64,000 bases of DNA from Lamellibrachia satsuma (taxonomy: Eukaryota > Annelida > Polychaeta > Sabellida > Siboglinidae): assembly GCA_033239005.1 (NCBI GenBank), contig BSQZ01000005.1, positions 5,422,501 through 5,486,500 on the forward strand, written 5' to 3'. Numbering within the stretch: position 1 is the first letter of the stretch; every line of letters starts with the position of its first letter. The position numbers and the translations under genes were made by a program. Under the pieces are notes generated by a model, which did not search any database, was not told the DNA's origin, and was given only the letters and a program-made list of their open reading frames with translations. Below, one piece after another: positions 1 through 10,316 of the stretch.

Positions 1-170
1 ACTTGGTCTTCCCTATCATTGGCGCACCGCATGTCGTCCGGGAAGTGCGCAATAGGCTGTCCTGTCCCATTGCATCAAATGTTTACGACAGGTCACTTCG
101 TCGTCGCTGCCGAGATAACGCTCTCCAAAGCTGGTTTGCCTGACCATTGAAACGTGTGGACATGGCCGGA
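1..170 (+). repeat. Dispersed repeat R1, copy 1 (left end cut by window)
   Basis: This block shares a recognisable order of short segments with 2690-3035, 18485-18690 and 44735-44915. The segments are 'cattggcgcaccgc', 'gcgcaataggctgtcctgtc', 'acttcgtcgtcgctgccg' and 'tgaaacgtgt.gacatgg'. The copies share sequence but no open frame, so it is a dispersed non-coding repeat, possibly a SINE or MITE. No terminal inverted repeat or poly-A tail was found. Confidence 0.6.
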
Positions 171-534
171 TGATGGATGGTTGTTGATTGATCGTTTTTC
201 ACAGAGGGTTGGTTTGAAAAGCCGGAAACGACCACGTTGCCACGCGATACTAATTATACGTATAAAGGACTGCATAAATGGCAGCACACGTTTCTGGGAT
301 AATCTTACCCACAGTTCTATCTCCCATTCTGAATTGGAAAGCCAGGCTCCTGAATGTCTCACCTGGTTTTAAACAAAATAAAACGGATCATTGAAGTATT
401 GACGATTACTGGAAATGTGCAGTATGGTCAACAGAAGCGAACGGAATAATTATTCCAACAACTTGTTTGCATTCAATTGATAAAATAGTTATTACTGATT
501 TTATATATCAACACTGTTATCAATAATGACAGTA

Positions 535-1047
535 TCAAATATTTGTCTTAGCTCTCATCCAACATAAAAATCGCCCCACGTTCATTCCAATAGCACATAA
601 TCTATCAAAACGTAGGACTGCATACCTGTTGACAAAAAATCTCAGGGTCACTGCGAGTCTCTCTGCCGGGGAGATAGCGGCACGGTAGTTTGTATGTTGT
701 TTGACAATGAGTGGGGAGACTAGATAGACAAGGGTGTCAAACAAACAAGGATAAAACCTTGCAAAATTTCTAAAGTTGCTAGCGTCTTCTGCTGCCAACT
801 CCTTTATAAGGTTGTTGTAACACCCTTGCTCATCACGTCTCCCAACCCATGTCTTCACCCACACCCTATGTTTCGTGTCCCTGTTTCGTCTCCGTTTCAG
901 CAACCTATTGATGACGCATATCCCTAAAACCTTGGCAATTGCATGCACACTTTTCTCCACGGACGGCGCCATATTGTTGAAGTTCGGATACAAACAGAAA
1001 GGTGGCGGCCAGTGTTTTATAAGAATACCGCCAGGTTTATATATCAA
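535..1047 (-). pseudogene. PIF/Harbinger (HARBI1-like) transposase, N-terminal fragment
   Basis: A 170-residue open frame resembles the region ahead of the catalytic domain in PIF/Harbinger transposases. Seen motifs are 'RVWVKTWVGRRDEQGCYNNL', 'NFRNFARFYPCLFDTLVYLV' and 'ISPAERLAVTLRFF', which match the family's usual 'W.RPW..RR...G.Y..L', 'F.NF.R..P.LF..L' and 'ERLA.TLRFL' pattern. Homology stops after about residue 140, where the usual 'ATG' turn and the DDE nuclease should follow. The rest of the catalytic domain is absent, so this is a truncated fossil. The neighbouring MYB-like partner gene of such elements was not found. The assignment rests on remembered family patterns. Confidence 0.7.
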
Positions 1048-1092
1048 GTTGTGAACAATCGTAGCGGTGTGCGGCGGTCAGTCGTAGGCCAG

Positions 1093-1106
1093 TCGTAAGC
1101 TTACGA
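1093..1106. repeat. 14-bp perfect palindrome next to transposase fossil
   Basis: TCGTAAGCTTACGA reads identically on both strands. It lies about 50 bp upstream of the PIF-like fragment among other 'gtcgta.g' and 'ctacgac' words, so it may belong to a decayed element end. Similar 'TTACGAC/GTCGTAA' words cluster at 43960-44110. Confidence 0.5.
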
Positions 1107-1436
1107 TCATACGCGATTGGGCTACGACGGTTGAGATGCGTCGCAGCGTAGACAATCGGGCGGTGTGCGGCTAGCTTAGGGTTTGTCATTATTAAAAGTG
1201 CAACCATGGCCGATTGTTGGCAGCACTTGCAAGGGCTCTCGTTAGCGCTGACGTAAACAATAGATTCCTTGTCATCCCACGCGCCCTTTTGTAAAATATG
1301 ACTGTGTCATGACGTAAACAATAGTGGCGCCACTCAGTGTATTACCACTATAACATGTAAGTTCACACTCCTCGACACTGGCGTCATTCAACATACCACC
1401 ACAGCCACAACTTTATTATAAATTCAAAATAGACAG

Positions 1437-1580
1437 TTGTGGATTGGTATAAAGGATTGGTTGACTGGGCAAAAAATTTGGAGTTTACCAAATGAAATAA
1501 AGGTGTGTAGAATGTGCCCATTAAATGTTGTGACAATGATGAAAAGATTAGTGGCGCCACTGATGGGGAGTTTTGTTAAA
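1437..1580 (+). repeat. Dispersed repeat R2, copy 1
   Basis: This block is shared with 1795-1940 and 4660-4810. Each has 'aatgaaataaa..tgtgtagaat', then 'catcaaatgt..gttgtg', then a 'gtggcg.cactg' word. No coding function is visible; a short open frame here is incidental to the repeat. Confidence 0.55.
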
Positions 1581-1794
1581 CAACTAGTTCAAGTTCCCCA
1601 ACAGTGGCGCCACTCAGCAAAACATTTTTGCCCGAGTGGTATAAAGAAATGGTTGGCATGGCAACGTTATTGTTGTTTACGATTTGTTACTGTAATGCAA
1701 CTGGCGCTTGAGCAACGTAACAAAGAACAAAGTTAAAAAAAAGTTATTGTGCTTCTAGACACCTTTTCAATATAAACACTATCCACAATTATAT

Positions 1795-1940
1795 ACTAAT
1801 GAAACTGGTAGGTTTCTTAACCAAATTTAGAAGTTTTTAAATGAAATAAAAAATGTGTAGAATCTGTACATCAAATGTAAGTTGTGGCAGTGTTGAAATG
1901 GTTAGTGGCGTCACTGGTAGGTAGTTTGTCGAGAACTACT
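1795..1940 (+). repeat. Dispersed repeat R2, copy 2
   Basis: Shares the R2 order of words with 1437-1580, including 'tgtgtagaatctgtacatca' and 'gtggcgtcactgg'. It lies 215 bp downstream in the same orientation. Confidence 0.55.
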
Positions 1941-2685
1941 TCCGTTAAAATTGTAACTACACAAACTGTGGTAACATCAGTGCGGGACACAACCTTGTAT
2001 GCTGGACATGTCTAATGTTTTTCACAATATCGCAATTCTTTTTGCCGTATTCTGTAGCCAAAACACACATCAGGCAAAAATGACAGTCGGCCTCGTTTGG
2101 ATGCATGAGATGAACATATGAGTTAAGGGGAGCTTTCTGTCGGATACTTTTCTGCACGGTTCTTCATTAAGTGGTGACCTCAATATAACGGAACTATACT
2201 ATATGAATTATATAGCAGCATATTGACTCAATCTGAATAACTGACCCTAAGAGACTGGTATGTATTACCCCCCATCACAAACTTGGTGCTCTTGATTCCT
2301 TCTGATTGCCCTTTCTACGTGATTCCGTAGACGGGCGAAGTTCTGTGCTTTGACATGACTAGATAAGTAACCACGTCTTTAATATATAAGCGACTATAGC
2401 TTCAAACACTCTATCTACCATGGTAGTGTTTCTATGTTGAGATGGGTTTATAAATTGCGTTGATTACTAATGTCAACACTTCTGAACAGGGTCTTACTCT
2501 GGATATGAATATATAAATAAAGTGTGTTATTAATTGAGGATGTATGATGTTTATACATACTTGTTACCCAATTCGCCGGGTATAATTAGCTGTTTACAAT
2601 GATATTTGGTGGATCTTATGGGAAGGGTGTGAGATGACGAGAAATGCTGGTTAGGCGCATTGTGCATTTCGTAAGAATATTCATG
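1941..2685. other. Non-coding stretch, nothing recognised
   Basis: No open frame with recognisable similarity, no tandem array and no splice-supported exon was seen. Base composition is ordinary AT-rich intergenic DNA. Confidence 0.5.
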
Positions 2686-2689
2686 CAAC

Positions 2690-3035
2690 ACCTACAATAC
2701 CATTGGGGCATCGCGTATCGTCCCTGAAGAACGCAATAAGCTGTCCTGTCCCATTTCATCTCCTACGACTGATTACTTTATATTGTTATTATATATCGCA
2801 CGTTGGAAGCCATTATATGCACATTGTCACGCCAATGGCAATCCGTCTATATACATTTTCTTTAAACAAGCCTATCACTTACAATGACGGTGACCGAGAA
2901 CTGTTTTAGAGACGTAGCGCAGCAGGTTATTAATGTTTTTTCTGAAACAGTAATATCACGCCCAAACGTCCCGAGGACCAATTCACAAGGCTCTGTGAAG
3001 ACGATTTGTATGACCGGTGAAACGTGTTGACACGC
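2690..3035 (+). repeat. Dispersed repeat R1, copy 2 (interrupted)
   Basis: The left part (2690-2790) carries 'cattggggcatcgcgt' and 'gcaataagctgtcctgtccc'. The right part (about 2995-3035) carries 'gaccggtgaaacgtgttgac'. About 200 bp of unrelated DNA lies between them, so the copy was interrupted or is internally diverged. Confidence 0.55.
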
Positions 3036-3089
3036 TTGTGATTGACCGGTGCATTGGGCGGGATTTATTATGCGATACTGTAGAAAATA

Positions 3090-4512
3090 AGGAAAATAAA
3101 GGCAATGAAGGATAATAAATTACCTGGAGTGGATGCGATTCCTCCAAGACTACTAATGGAAACAGTAGAACAAGTTAATATACCACTTGCAAGAGTGTTC
3201 ATCTTGTCGTTAAAATAGCGAGTGGTTCATTTTGAATGAAAAGAAGCAAATATTATACCATTTTCTAAAAAGGGTTCAAGATTGACCGGTGCATTGCAGT
3301 AAGAGAATTACAGACCAGTAGGTTTAGCGTCAGTGATGTGTAAATTATTAGAAAGGTTAATTAAAGATCATATGGCGGACTTCCTTGTTAGGCATGTTTT
3401 AAACACCTGTTTTAATCCATCTCAACATGGATTCCTAAAAGCGAGGTCATGCTTAACAAATATGTTATGTTTTTTGGAAGAAATCACTAATTGAATAGAC
3501 GAGGGATTGCCAGTAGATATTATCTACTTAGATTTTCAGAAAACTTTTAACAAATGCCACATCAAAGATTACTACTTCAATTAAAAGCCCATGGTATCGT
3601 GAACGGCATAATCAGTTTTAAGTGGGGTACCACAATGATCCGTATTAGGACCATAATTATTCTGAAACTTAATTATTATACTGACATTTTGCGGATGATA
3701 AAACTGTGTTTAGAAACGTAAATAATGATGGTGATAAACAATATTTAAAAACGAGCTAAACAAATTAGTTAAATGGTCTGAAGATTGGCAGATTATATTT
3801 TGGGGGGCAGATTAATTTTGGGAAATGTAAATGCCTTCATGCAGGACACGGGAATTTGGATGTAAACTATAAAATGGGAGATACTTTTCTATGTACTACT
3901 GTAAAAGAAATGGACTTAAGTGTAACAATACTTGCTGATATGAACATTTCAGAGCAGTTTGGTATTGCAGCTTCAAAAGGTAATAGAATTCTTGGGTTGA
4001 TTAGGAGATATATAACATACAAGGAAAAAAGCTAATTATACCTCTGTATGAAGCAATAGTTAAGCCTCGTTTAGAGTACTGTATATAAGCTTGGAAACTA
4101 TATTGTAAGAAGTATATATATATATAAGCTTGAACGAATACAAAGTAGAGCAACTAAAATGATTCCAGAACTGAGATACCTTAGTTATGAAGAACGCCTA
4201 AAAGAATGTGGTTTAACACAACGAGGTTAAGCGGAGATCAAATTTAAGTTTTAAAGATATCAAATGGGTATGAAAATATTGATATAAATATTTGTTGGTC
4301 TCTCAAGAAAGATAGTAGAACTAGAGGACATGAAGTAACATTAGTAAAGGACCAGTGTAGAATATGTTTAAAGCAAGGTTGACACATATCTCAGGAGGGC
4401 GGTTTACACATAGATGGAAAATGTCGGACTCTCGATAAGCCAATGACTTCCTTGTCCACTTGCCATCTGGGCCTTTGCCTTGGATGGCAATCTTGTTAAA
4501 TCTTGTTAAAAT
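3090..4512 (+). pseudogene. LINE family 1 (CR1/L2-like) reverse transcriptase, decayed copy
   Basis: Broken reading frames match the other family-1 copies in this window. Recognisable pieces in order are 'LPGVDAIPPRLL', 'EANIIPFSKKGS', 'NYRPVGLASVMCKLLERLIK', 'SQHGFLKARSCLTNMLCFLE', 'DIIYLDFQKTF', 'FADDKTVFRNV', 'WQIIF.G', 'LGLIRRYITYKEK' and 'MIPELRYLSYEERLKECGLT'. Stops and frameshifts are frequent. The 3' end (4400-4512) keeps the family's conserved terminal segment and ends in a 'tcttgttaaa' direct repeat. It has the most lesions of the four longer family-1 copies. Confidence 0.85.
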
Positions 4513-4659
4513 ATGAGCACGTCAACTTTATGTCAAACAAAACATATCAATGCTACCATCTCATTACGTCATATAATTTGCGCACATCACATCCGTAAAA
4601 CAGTTTCATACAAAACGGGCGTTATCATGTTTCTAGCTGTTACAAATTTTCAATTCACA

Positions 4660-4810
4660 ATTACATCTACAATTGGATGCTATTGAAAGTGGGCGATATT
4701 CTAATACACTTTAGGAGCTTACACACTGAAATGAAAATCTGCAGAATTTGCACATCAAATGTAAATTGTGGTCCAAGGGTGAGTGGCGCCGCTGATTTTT
4801 ATTACAATAT
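4660..4810 (+). repeat. Dispersed repeat R2, copy 3
   Basis: Carries the R2 words 'tgcagaatttgcacatcaaa', 'tgtaaattgtgg' and 'gtggcgccgctg' in the order seen at 1437-1580. It begins about 150 bp after the end of the LINE copy. Confidence 0.5.
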
Positions 4811-4954
4811 GTTACTTGTTACACTGATTGTTACAGTTGTATTTCGCTGTAATCACTTACACCCATTCAGCTACAAAGCAGACAAACCTGGTAAATGTTG
4901 TTGGAAGTAGAACACAGCCTCATCAACAAAATTATGTCCACTGTCAACGTGCTG

Positions 4955-5103
4955 GGTGAATTAGGAAGTGTTGTCAAAGTTTTCGACGACACTGTCTTGG
5001 ACGGACCAACCATTTACGCTGAATACACCACACAATCAGTAGGCGACGCTAGAAGCGTCGGGTTCAGCCTCGTTCGATCGTCAACATGGTCCTTCGAGAA
5101 TAC
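4955..5103. repeat. Duplicated flank R3, copy 1, abutting gypsy LTR
   Basis: This 150-bp block recurs at 7085-7225. Shared words include 'ggaagtgttgt.aaa', 'gacgacac.gtcttgga', 'gaatacaccaca.a' and 'agcgtcggg'. It ends exactly where the LTR begins, whereas the 7085 copy continues into sulfotransferase 3' flank. It may therefore represent the pre-insertion flank of the gypsy element. Confidence 0.55.
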
Positions 5104-5296
5104 TATAATGCTTCCTTATAATATGCACCGTATACGGAATGGCATACTAGTTTGAACTATAGGAATGCATAAGTTCGAGACAGTTTTACAATTACACCGT
5201 GTGTCTTTATTACATCCGCCGCAGGGGGGCAGAACCCGGATGACAGCGTAGGAATATCATTTCCTCATGAACATCATAATAATATGTAAATCAACA
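5104..5296 (-). mobile_element. Ty3/gypsy element 1, 3' LTR
   Basis: This 193-bp sequence matches 13164-13359 almost base for base. The matched block ends in 'aaatcaaca' at both loci and diverges immediately after. Read on the plus strand the intact copy begins TG and ends CA; here the second base has mutated. A polypurine tract adjoins its inner side. With element genes on the minus strand, this is the 3' LTR. Confidence 0.85.
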
Positions 5297-5310
5297 AATC
5301 CCCCTTTTTA
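5297..5310 (-). promoter_or_regulatory. Polypurine tract of gypsy element 1
   Basis: On the minus strand the 14 bases next to the 3' LTR read TAAAAAGGGGGATT. This is the purine run expected to prime plus-strand DNA synthesis just upstream of a 3' LTR, and it fixes the element's orientation. Confidence 0.75.
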
Positions 5311-5915
5311 CGTTTTATAACCACGATAGATTATAAAGTAAAGAAGTCCCGGATCACTAGAATAGAGTTCCTCTGTCCTATGTATTATGACAAGTCACAG
5401 TTACAAATCATGTCGCAAAGGAGAATTCCGGGCTCGCTCAGAGCGTTGTCGCACGGGTGAAGACGACACAGACGAGGTGTGCCCCGACAACTCCGTGACC
5501 TTGTCGATCTCTTCCGTCTCTTCATCGAGATGCGTCTCAACCACTGTTGCTGGTGTTGATACAGTACAACTGTTGGGTCGCGTTGTCTGGCAGAGTTACA
5601 CATTCTGTGTGAGATGGCTTAAAAGTGTCTCGCGTTGCCAGCAAAGGTTTTCGGTTGAGTCGCATGCGGCGTCCATCCTCACACTGAACGTCATACGAGC
5701 GAAGTCCGCTGAGGCCTACTACTCTTGCGCGCTCCGACCATCTTCGTCGTCTTGGATCCTTCACACGCACCGTGTCGTTTGGGTTTCACACCTTCAGTAG
5801 TTTCCAACGAATTCCTGGTGTATGTCTCACATCGGTATGGCAGACGCGTTCTGATCTTCTGATGATGAGAGATATGCAAGCAAGGCAAGGTAGGCATCCT
5901 CTCCTCTGTCGTAGA
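5311..5915 (-). pseudogene. Gypsy element 1 integrase C-terminal fragment, left copy
   Basis: From 5570 to about 5912 the DNA repeats 8461-8840 with scattered substitutions and one deletion of about 45 bp. The encoded fragment has 'VHVKDPRRRRWSERARVVG' and 'SYDVQCEDGRRMRLNRKPLL', the basic C-terminal region of a gypsy integrase. The part at 5311-5569 continues towards the LTR without a counterpart at 8 kb. The same integrase end occurs twice in direct orientation, with sulfotransferase sequence between the copies. Confidence 0.75.
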
Positions 5916-5934
5916 CATCAATTTGTTGATGAGG

Positions 5935-5977
5935 CTGTGTGTGTGTGTGCGTGCGTGCGCGCGCGTGTGTGTGTGTA
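5935..5977. repeat. (GT)n / (GC) microsatellite
   Basis: A short run of alternating GT with GCGT and GCGC interruptions directly follows the left integrase fragment. Confidence 0.85.
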
Positions 5978-6684
5978 TTTGTACAACTACAACTAAACCA
6001 ACAACAGGGGTATATGTAACATATTTCCCATTTAATAAAAAAATATTTAATAGTATAAAAAATAATAAAAAATCAAGTATACAGAAAATTGAATACAATC
6101 TACCAAAGTCCAATACTATCTATCACTATTAAATCACAGTTTACAAAATAACTCAACATCTCTTACGAATTTGTTGGCGTCGCTTCTAGCAGAGACAGTT
6201 CCAGCGAGGATGATGCCAAGCTAGTCACAGCGAATGCAACCAAGCGTGTCCCGGCGAGTGCAGTCAAGGCAGAGCATGCCCGTGAGAGTGCAGTCGTGGA
6301 GTGTCGATGGAGCGTGGAGAAATAACGGCGAAACAATAGTCTCTTTAATAAAAATAATGCACTGACAATTGCTGTTATTGCATTTCGAAACTCTTAACAT
6401 GATACATGGGTATAATCACATTACCTTATTCGGTGAATGTGTTCTGTTCGAACGAACATTGGTTCACATTTCCATGTCTCGGAGACAATTTATCGATTCA
6501 CATGGCGATTCACTTCGTGAATAATAAAACATCTCATATGTCTGATTGATCTCAATTGTCTCACCAAAACATCCGGCGTGAGCTGTTTTATACTTCTTCT
6601 ACTACCAATAACAATTGTTATCTAATAATAAATCAACCAATCATTTTATTGCATACATAATTCACGTAGACCACGGAAAGGCTT
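5978..6684. other. Non-coding stretch, nothing recognised
   Basis: AT-rich to about 6150, then ordinary sequence. No exon, RT fragment or tandem array was recognised. Confidence 0.45.
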
Positions 6685-6830
6685 GGTAGCCTATACAACT
6701 TGCAAGTTGACTTGTGAAAAGTTACGTACTAGTTGCACCAAAACACCCCAGTATCAAACATTCAAATCAAATAATATTCTACACAAAATCTATATTCACA
6801 AGAATCTAGACAATATACATATAATGATGG
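6685..6830 (+). repeat. Dispersed repeat R4, copy 1
   Basis: Matches the reverse complement of about 15995-16115. Shared words on this strand are 'aacttgcaagttgacttgt', 'aaacaccccagtatcaa' and 'aatcaaat....attctacacaaaatct'. Two copies in opposite orientation indicate a dispersed element, although neither has a visible coding region. Confidence 0.6.
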
Positions 6831-7084
6831 TATACACCAAAGTGCATCTCGTACAAGATTTGTAACACAAAAAGCACTTTACAATTTTTCTTTATCTCAA
6901 CCCATTGTCGAAAGTGAGAATTAAAACATATTTACTTCACCTTTATGCTGTTACCGACACAAGTCAACAACTGCTGTATTTGTCCTCTACTTTCGGCGCC
7001 ACTAGCACGACTCTCCATCACTAAATACCACCATTACATTTCTTCTTACCACTCTGCAACTGTTTTATACAACTCAGTAACTGA

Positions 7085-7225
7085 TCTTAGGAAGTGTTGT
7101 TAAACGTTTCGACGACACAGTCTTGGAGGGACCAACCATATTTACATTGAATACACCACAGATTCAATAGGCGGCGCTAATAGCGTCGGGTCCAGCCTCG
7201 TTCTGACGTCAACATGGCCCTCCGT
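7085..7225. repeat. Duplicated flank R3, copy 2
   Basis: Second copy of the 4955-5103 block. Here it runs on towards the sulfotransferase 3' flank without an intervening LTR, which suggests an unoccupied version of the gypsy target. Confidence 0.55.
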
Positions 7226-7259
7226 GCACCCCTTCGAATGGGCCCGTTATTTACCTAAA

Positions 7260-7748
7260 AAACAAAACATAAAACATATGGTATTTGACAAACCACACCG
7301 CCATGTGATGGTCTACAAACTAATTTCTGTGCACAGTTGGACGCGCTGATTTGTATATGTCTACTGCACTAACAATTCAGTAGATCGACCAAGTAGACTC
7401 GTGCGTACGCGTCGTATCCACAATCTACGTAGTTGACGTTGTGAAAGCGTGATGTTAGAAATGTATTGGCATAATTGTCAGCACCTACAACATTATGCCA
7501 AAATTACCTTAGGCGAGTGTACTGAAATAACTACTTGAAAAGTGCATAATGGCATCAAGACTTTCATTTTTGTCAGGATACGCATAGTCAGCAAAGTTGT
7601 CAATGAATAATCAATTACACTGAGTGATCAATTACATTGTGATAATGTAAAACAACATACTACGAGAATATATTGGCAGTTCACAATTAAATAGTTGATA
7701 ATAATCTGGGTATGGAAGCATGTCACTTCACGACATCAGAGGTCGTGA
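7260..7748 (-). repeat. Duplicated 3' flank of sulfotransferase pseudogene
   Basis: Segments here match the 3' flank of sulfotransferase A at about 13500-14017. Examples are 'accacaccgccat.tgatgg', 'gtgtactgaaataact', 'tacattgtgataatgtaaaa' and 'cgacatcagaggtcg'. Homology outside the coding exon shows that the pseudogene arose by DNA duplication, not by reverse transcription of a spliced message. Confidence 0.75.
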
Positions 7749-8455
7749 CTAGCAACACTCTTTCCCTTCTGTTTTCACCCGACAGCCGTAAGACAGTGAC
7801 GTCTTGTCCCACGTGTAACCGAAGAAGTGCAAGTCGAGGTCTTATGTTTTGTCGAGGGTGTTCATGTATTTTGCAGGAATGCTGTCATCCTATTTCTTAA
7901 CACGGTCCAAGTCAGTCGCTGGTTTATAAGTTTTGAGAAAATATACGGATAGTCTACGTGGCTCGTTTCAACCTTAGCGATGTAGTCGTAATGTATTTCA
8001 CATGTTTGACACATCAAGGTGATGGGTTTCCAGTGGATGTTGTAATCAACTGGATTTCTATTGACGATAAAGCGAACAAACTGTTCGAAAGTAATTATAT
8101 CGTCTTTTGACTGGTTTGCGGAGAAATATAACTGCTTAATAAATCGTCCAACATTGTGTTCCATGACCGCGTTCGGCACCTCCAGTTTGTTACGATAGGC
8201 AGACAGTAGTTTCACAAACGGATGTCTGGCCACCATGAATTTAAAATAAGTCTTTAACCGAGTCTGTTTTTCAGATGCACTGTATGAGGTAAGGTGCCGA
8301 AGGTTGTGTTTGCGAAGCAAGGCACTGTTGTGTACTCCTTCTCCGAGGTGAACGTCGTGCGTGAAATTCAACCATAGGTTCCTGAAGACCGTACTGCCGG
8401 CCTTTGGTGGAACACAGAAGAGCATGCGGTTTGCGTCATCGCTGAGAATATGACA
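7749..8455 (-). pseudogene. Carbohydrate sulfotransferase pseudogene (copy of gene A terminal exon)
   Basis: This is a broken copy of the last exon of the HNK-1/Sulfotransfer_2 type gene at 14018-14886. It keeps the 5'-phosphosulfate motif as 'PPKAGSTVFRNLWLNF' and the 3'-phosphate motif as 'VARHPFVKLLSAYRNK'. It then runs to 'YDYIAKVETSHVDYPYIFSKL'. Right after that, about 50 bp present in gene A are missing and the frame shifts. The remaining C-terminal part is recognisable ('HFFGYTW', 'TSLSYGCRVKTEGKECC') but contains two in-frame stops. The 5' side stops abruptly at the codons for 'ILSDD' and is joined to gypsy integrase DNA at 8456-8461. No function is expected. Confidence 0.9.
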
Positions 8456-8460
8456 GTAGG

Positions 8461-9886
8461 CTGTTGGGTCGCGTTGTCTGGCAGAGTTACAAATTCTGTG
8501 TGAGATGGCTTAAACGTTTCTCGCGTTGCCAGCAAATGTTTTCGGTTCCGTCGCATGCAGCGTCCATCCTCACACTGAACGTCATACGAGCGAGGTCGGC
8601 TGAGGCCTACTACTCTTGCGCGCTCCGACCATCTTCGTCGTCTTGGATCCTTCACATGCACCGTGTCGTTTGGGTGTAACACCTTCAGTAGTTTCCCACG
8701 ATTTCCTGATGTATGTCTCACATCGGTATGGCAGACACGTTCTGATCTTTCTGCCAAATAGTAGCTCGGCCGGAGACTTTCCACAGTCGAGGGGTGAAGA
8801 GAGATACGCAAGCAAGGCGAAGTTGGCATCCTCTCCTCTGTCGGCTGCCTTCCTGAGTAAGCGCTTCATAATCTTCACACCATTTTCTGCAAGTCCGTTT
8901 GTGTTCGATGCCCCCCTCACTGGTGAATTGTCTGAACTCCTCACTGGCAAACTGCACTCAGATGGAATTCCGTATCGTGAGAAGAGTGACTTCAACTGGA
9001 TGATCAACTGTCAGCTCGATTCATTCGACAAGAGTGCTATCTCAGGATAGTGCGAGTAGTAGTCGACCGTCAGTAGGTATGGAATTTGATTCAGGTAGAA
9101 GATGTCGCACGCTGCCTTCGCCCATGGTCGATCTGGCCGCTCATACATCTGCAGTGGTTGCTGTTGTTGTGCATATCTGTACTCCTGGCACACTTCACAT
9201 CGCGAGACTGTGTCATAAACATCATTTTTATTTACGTTGGGCCAGTACAGTATGTCTCGGGCTCGTCTCTTACATTTCTCGATGCCAAAGTGACCCTCGT
9301 GTACTAGCTGAAGCATCTCTGCTCTCATGTTCTCAGGCACAATAACTCGTTGTGCCTTCAGCATGACACCATTGATAATGGTCAGTGCTTCTACGAATGT
9401 CATATAAGGCTTCGGGCAAATGTCACTACAATCTGCCATGCTCCGAATAACTCTTTGTAGTTCGCGATCGTTTTCGGTCTCTTGCGCCAGCTCAGCCCAT
9501 TTGCGCAAAGACACAGGTAAGCTTGATTTTACCACGCAGAAGTGTATGTGTACTTCACTGTCTGTCGTGCTGGCCACCTCCTTCGGTGAGAACGATCTCG
9601 ACGACGTGTCCGCGACCACGAGGAGTTTCCCTGGAGTGTACTCCAGCATCAGGTCGTACTTCTGAATGCGTAATAGAAGCCACTGTAATATCGGTGGTGC
9701 GTCGCAGAGCTGTTTCTTTGAAATCTCTATCAATGGCTGGTGGTCAGTCTCGACTATGACTCTGCGACCACAGATGTAGACGTGGAAATGTTCATGTGCA
9801 AACACGACACCGAATTGTTCTTTTTCTATCTGTGCGTAGTTTTTCTTCGCTGTCGTCATGCAACTAGAATCGTACGCCACAGGCAT
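8461..9886 (-). pseudogene. Gypsy element 1 RNase H and integrase region
   Basis: Two frames on the minus strand cover a Ty3/gypsy polyprotein. The RNase H part has 'VAYDSSCMTTAKKNYAQIEK' and 'VIVETDHQPLIEI'. Then come 'LEYTPGKLLVVADTSSR', the integrase H2C2 zinc-binding region ('HEGHFGIEKCKRRARDILYW' through 'CEVCQEY'), the core entry 'PWAKAACDIFY' with 'LTVDYYSHYPEI', and the late core 'NGLAENGVKIMKRLLRKA'. A frameshift near 9010 and at least one more near 8830 break it. The basic C-terminal region ends at the 8461 junction with the sulfotransferase pseudogene, so the 3' LTR is missing from this copy. It is an inactive fossil. Confidence 0.9.
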
Positions 9887-10316
9887 CCACGCCGTCTTGG
9901 GTCACCACTTCTCCAAGATAAGAGAGTTCGGGTTGTTGGAAGACACACTTCTCCATGTTCAGGCCCAGCACCACCTCAGAGAGTCTCTGCAATGTCGTCA
10001 TTAGGCGCTCATCGTGCTCCGTAGCGGTGGAGCCCCATACGATTATGTCGTCCATGTAGGTGCTCACACCTTTAATGTATTGTACAAACTGGTGCACGGT
10101 TTTGTGGAACAACTCAGGGGCTGAGCAGATACCCATTGGCAGCCTCAGGTATCGGTAGCGTCCAAATGGGGTGTCAAAGGTTGTCAACAAGGTTGACGGT
10201 CTGTCCAATTGTATCTGATGAAAGCCGGCTGTCGCATCCAATTTCGAGAAGCATGTTGCATTTGCAAGCTTTCCGATGATCTCCTCCATCGCTAGGATTT
10301 GAAAGTGTTCACGCTT
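9864..10316 (-). pseudogene. Gypsy element 1 reverse transcriptase, C-terminal half
   Basis: The frame encodes 'FSKLDATAGFHQIQLD', 'TTFDTPFGRYRYLRLPMGIC' and the catalytic 'STYMDDIIVWG', which is the usual gypsy Y[VM]DD box. It then runs to 'LSYLGEVVTQDGV', after which the connection region is missing and the frame passes into RNase H sequence. The N-terminal half of the RT lies at 11638-11978, on the other side of a nested LINE. Confidence 0.9.
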
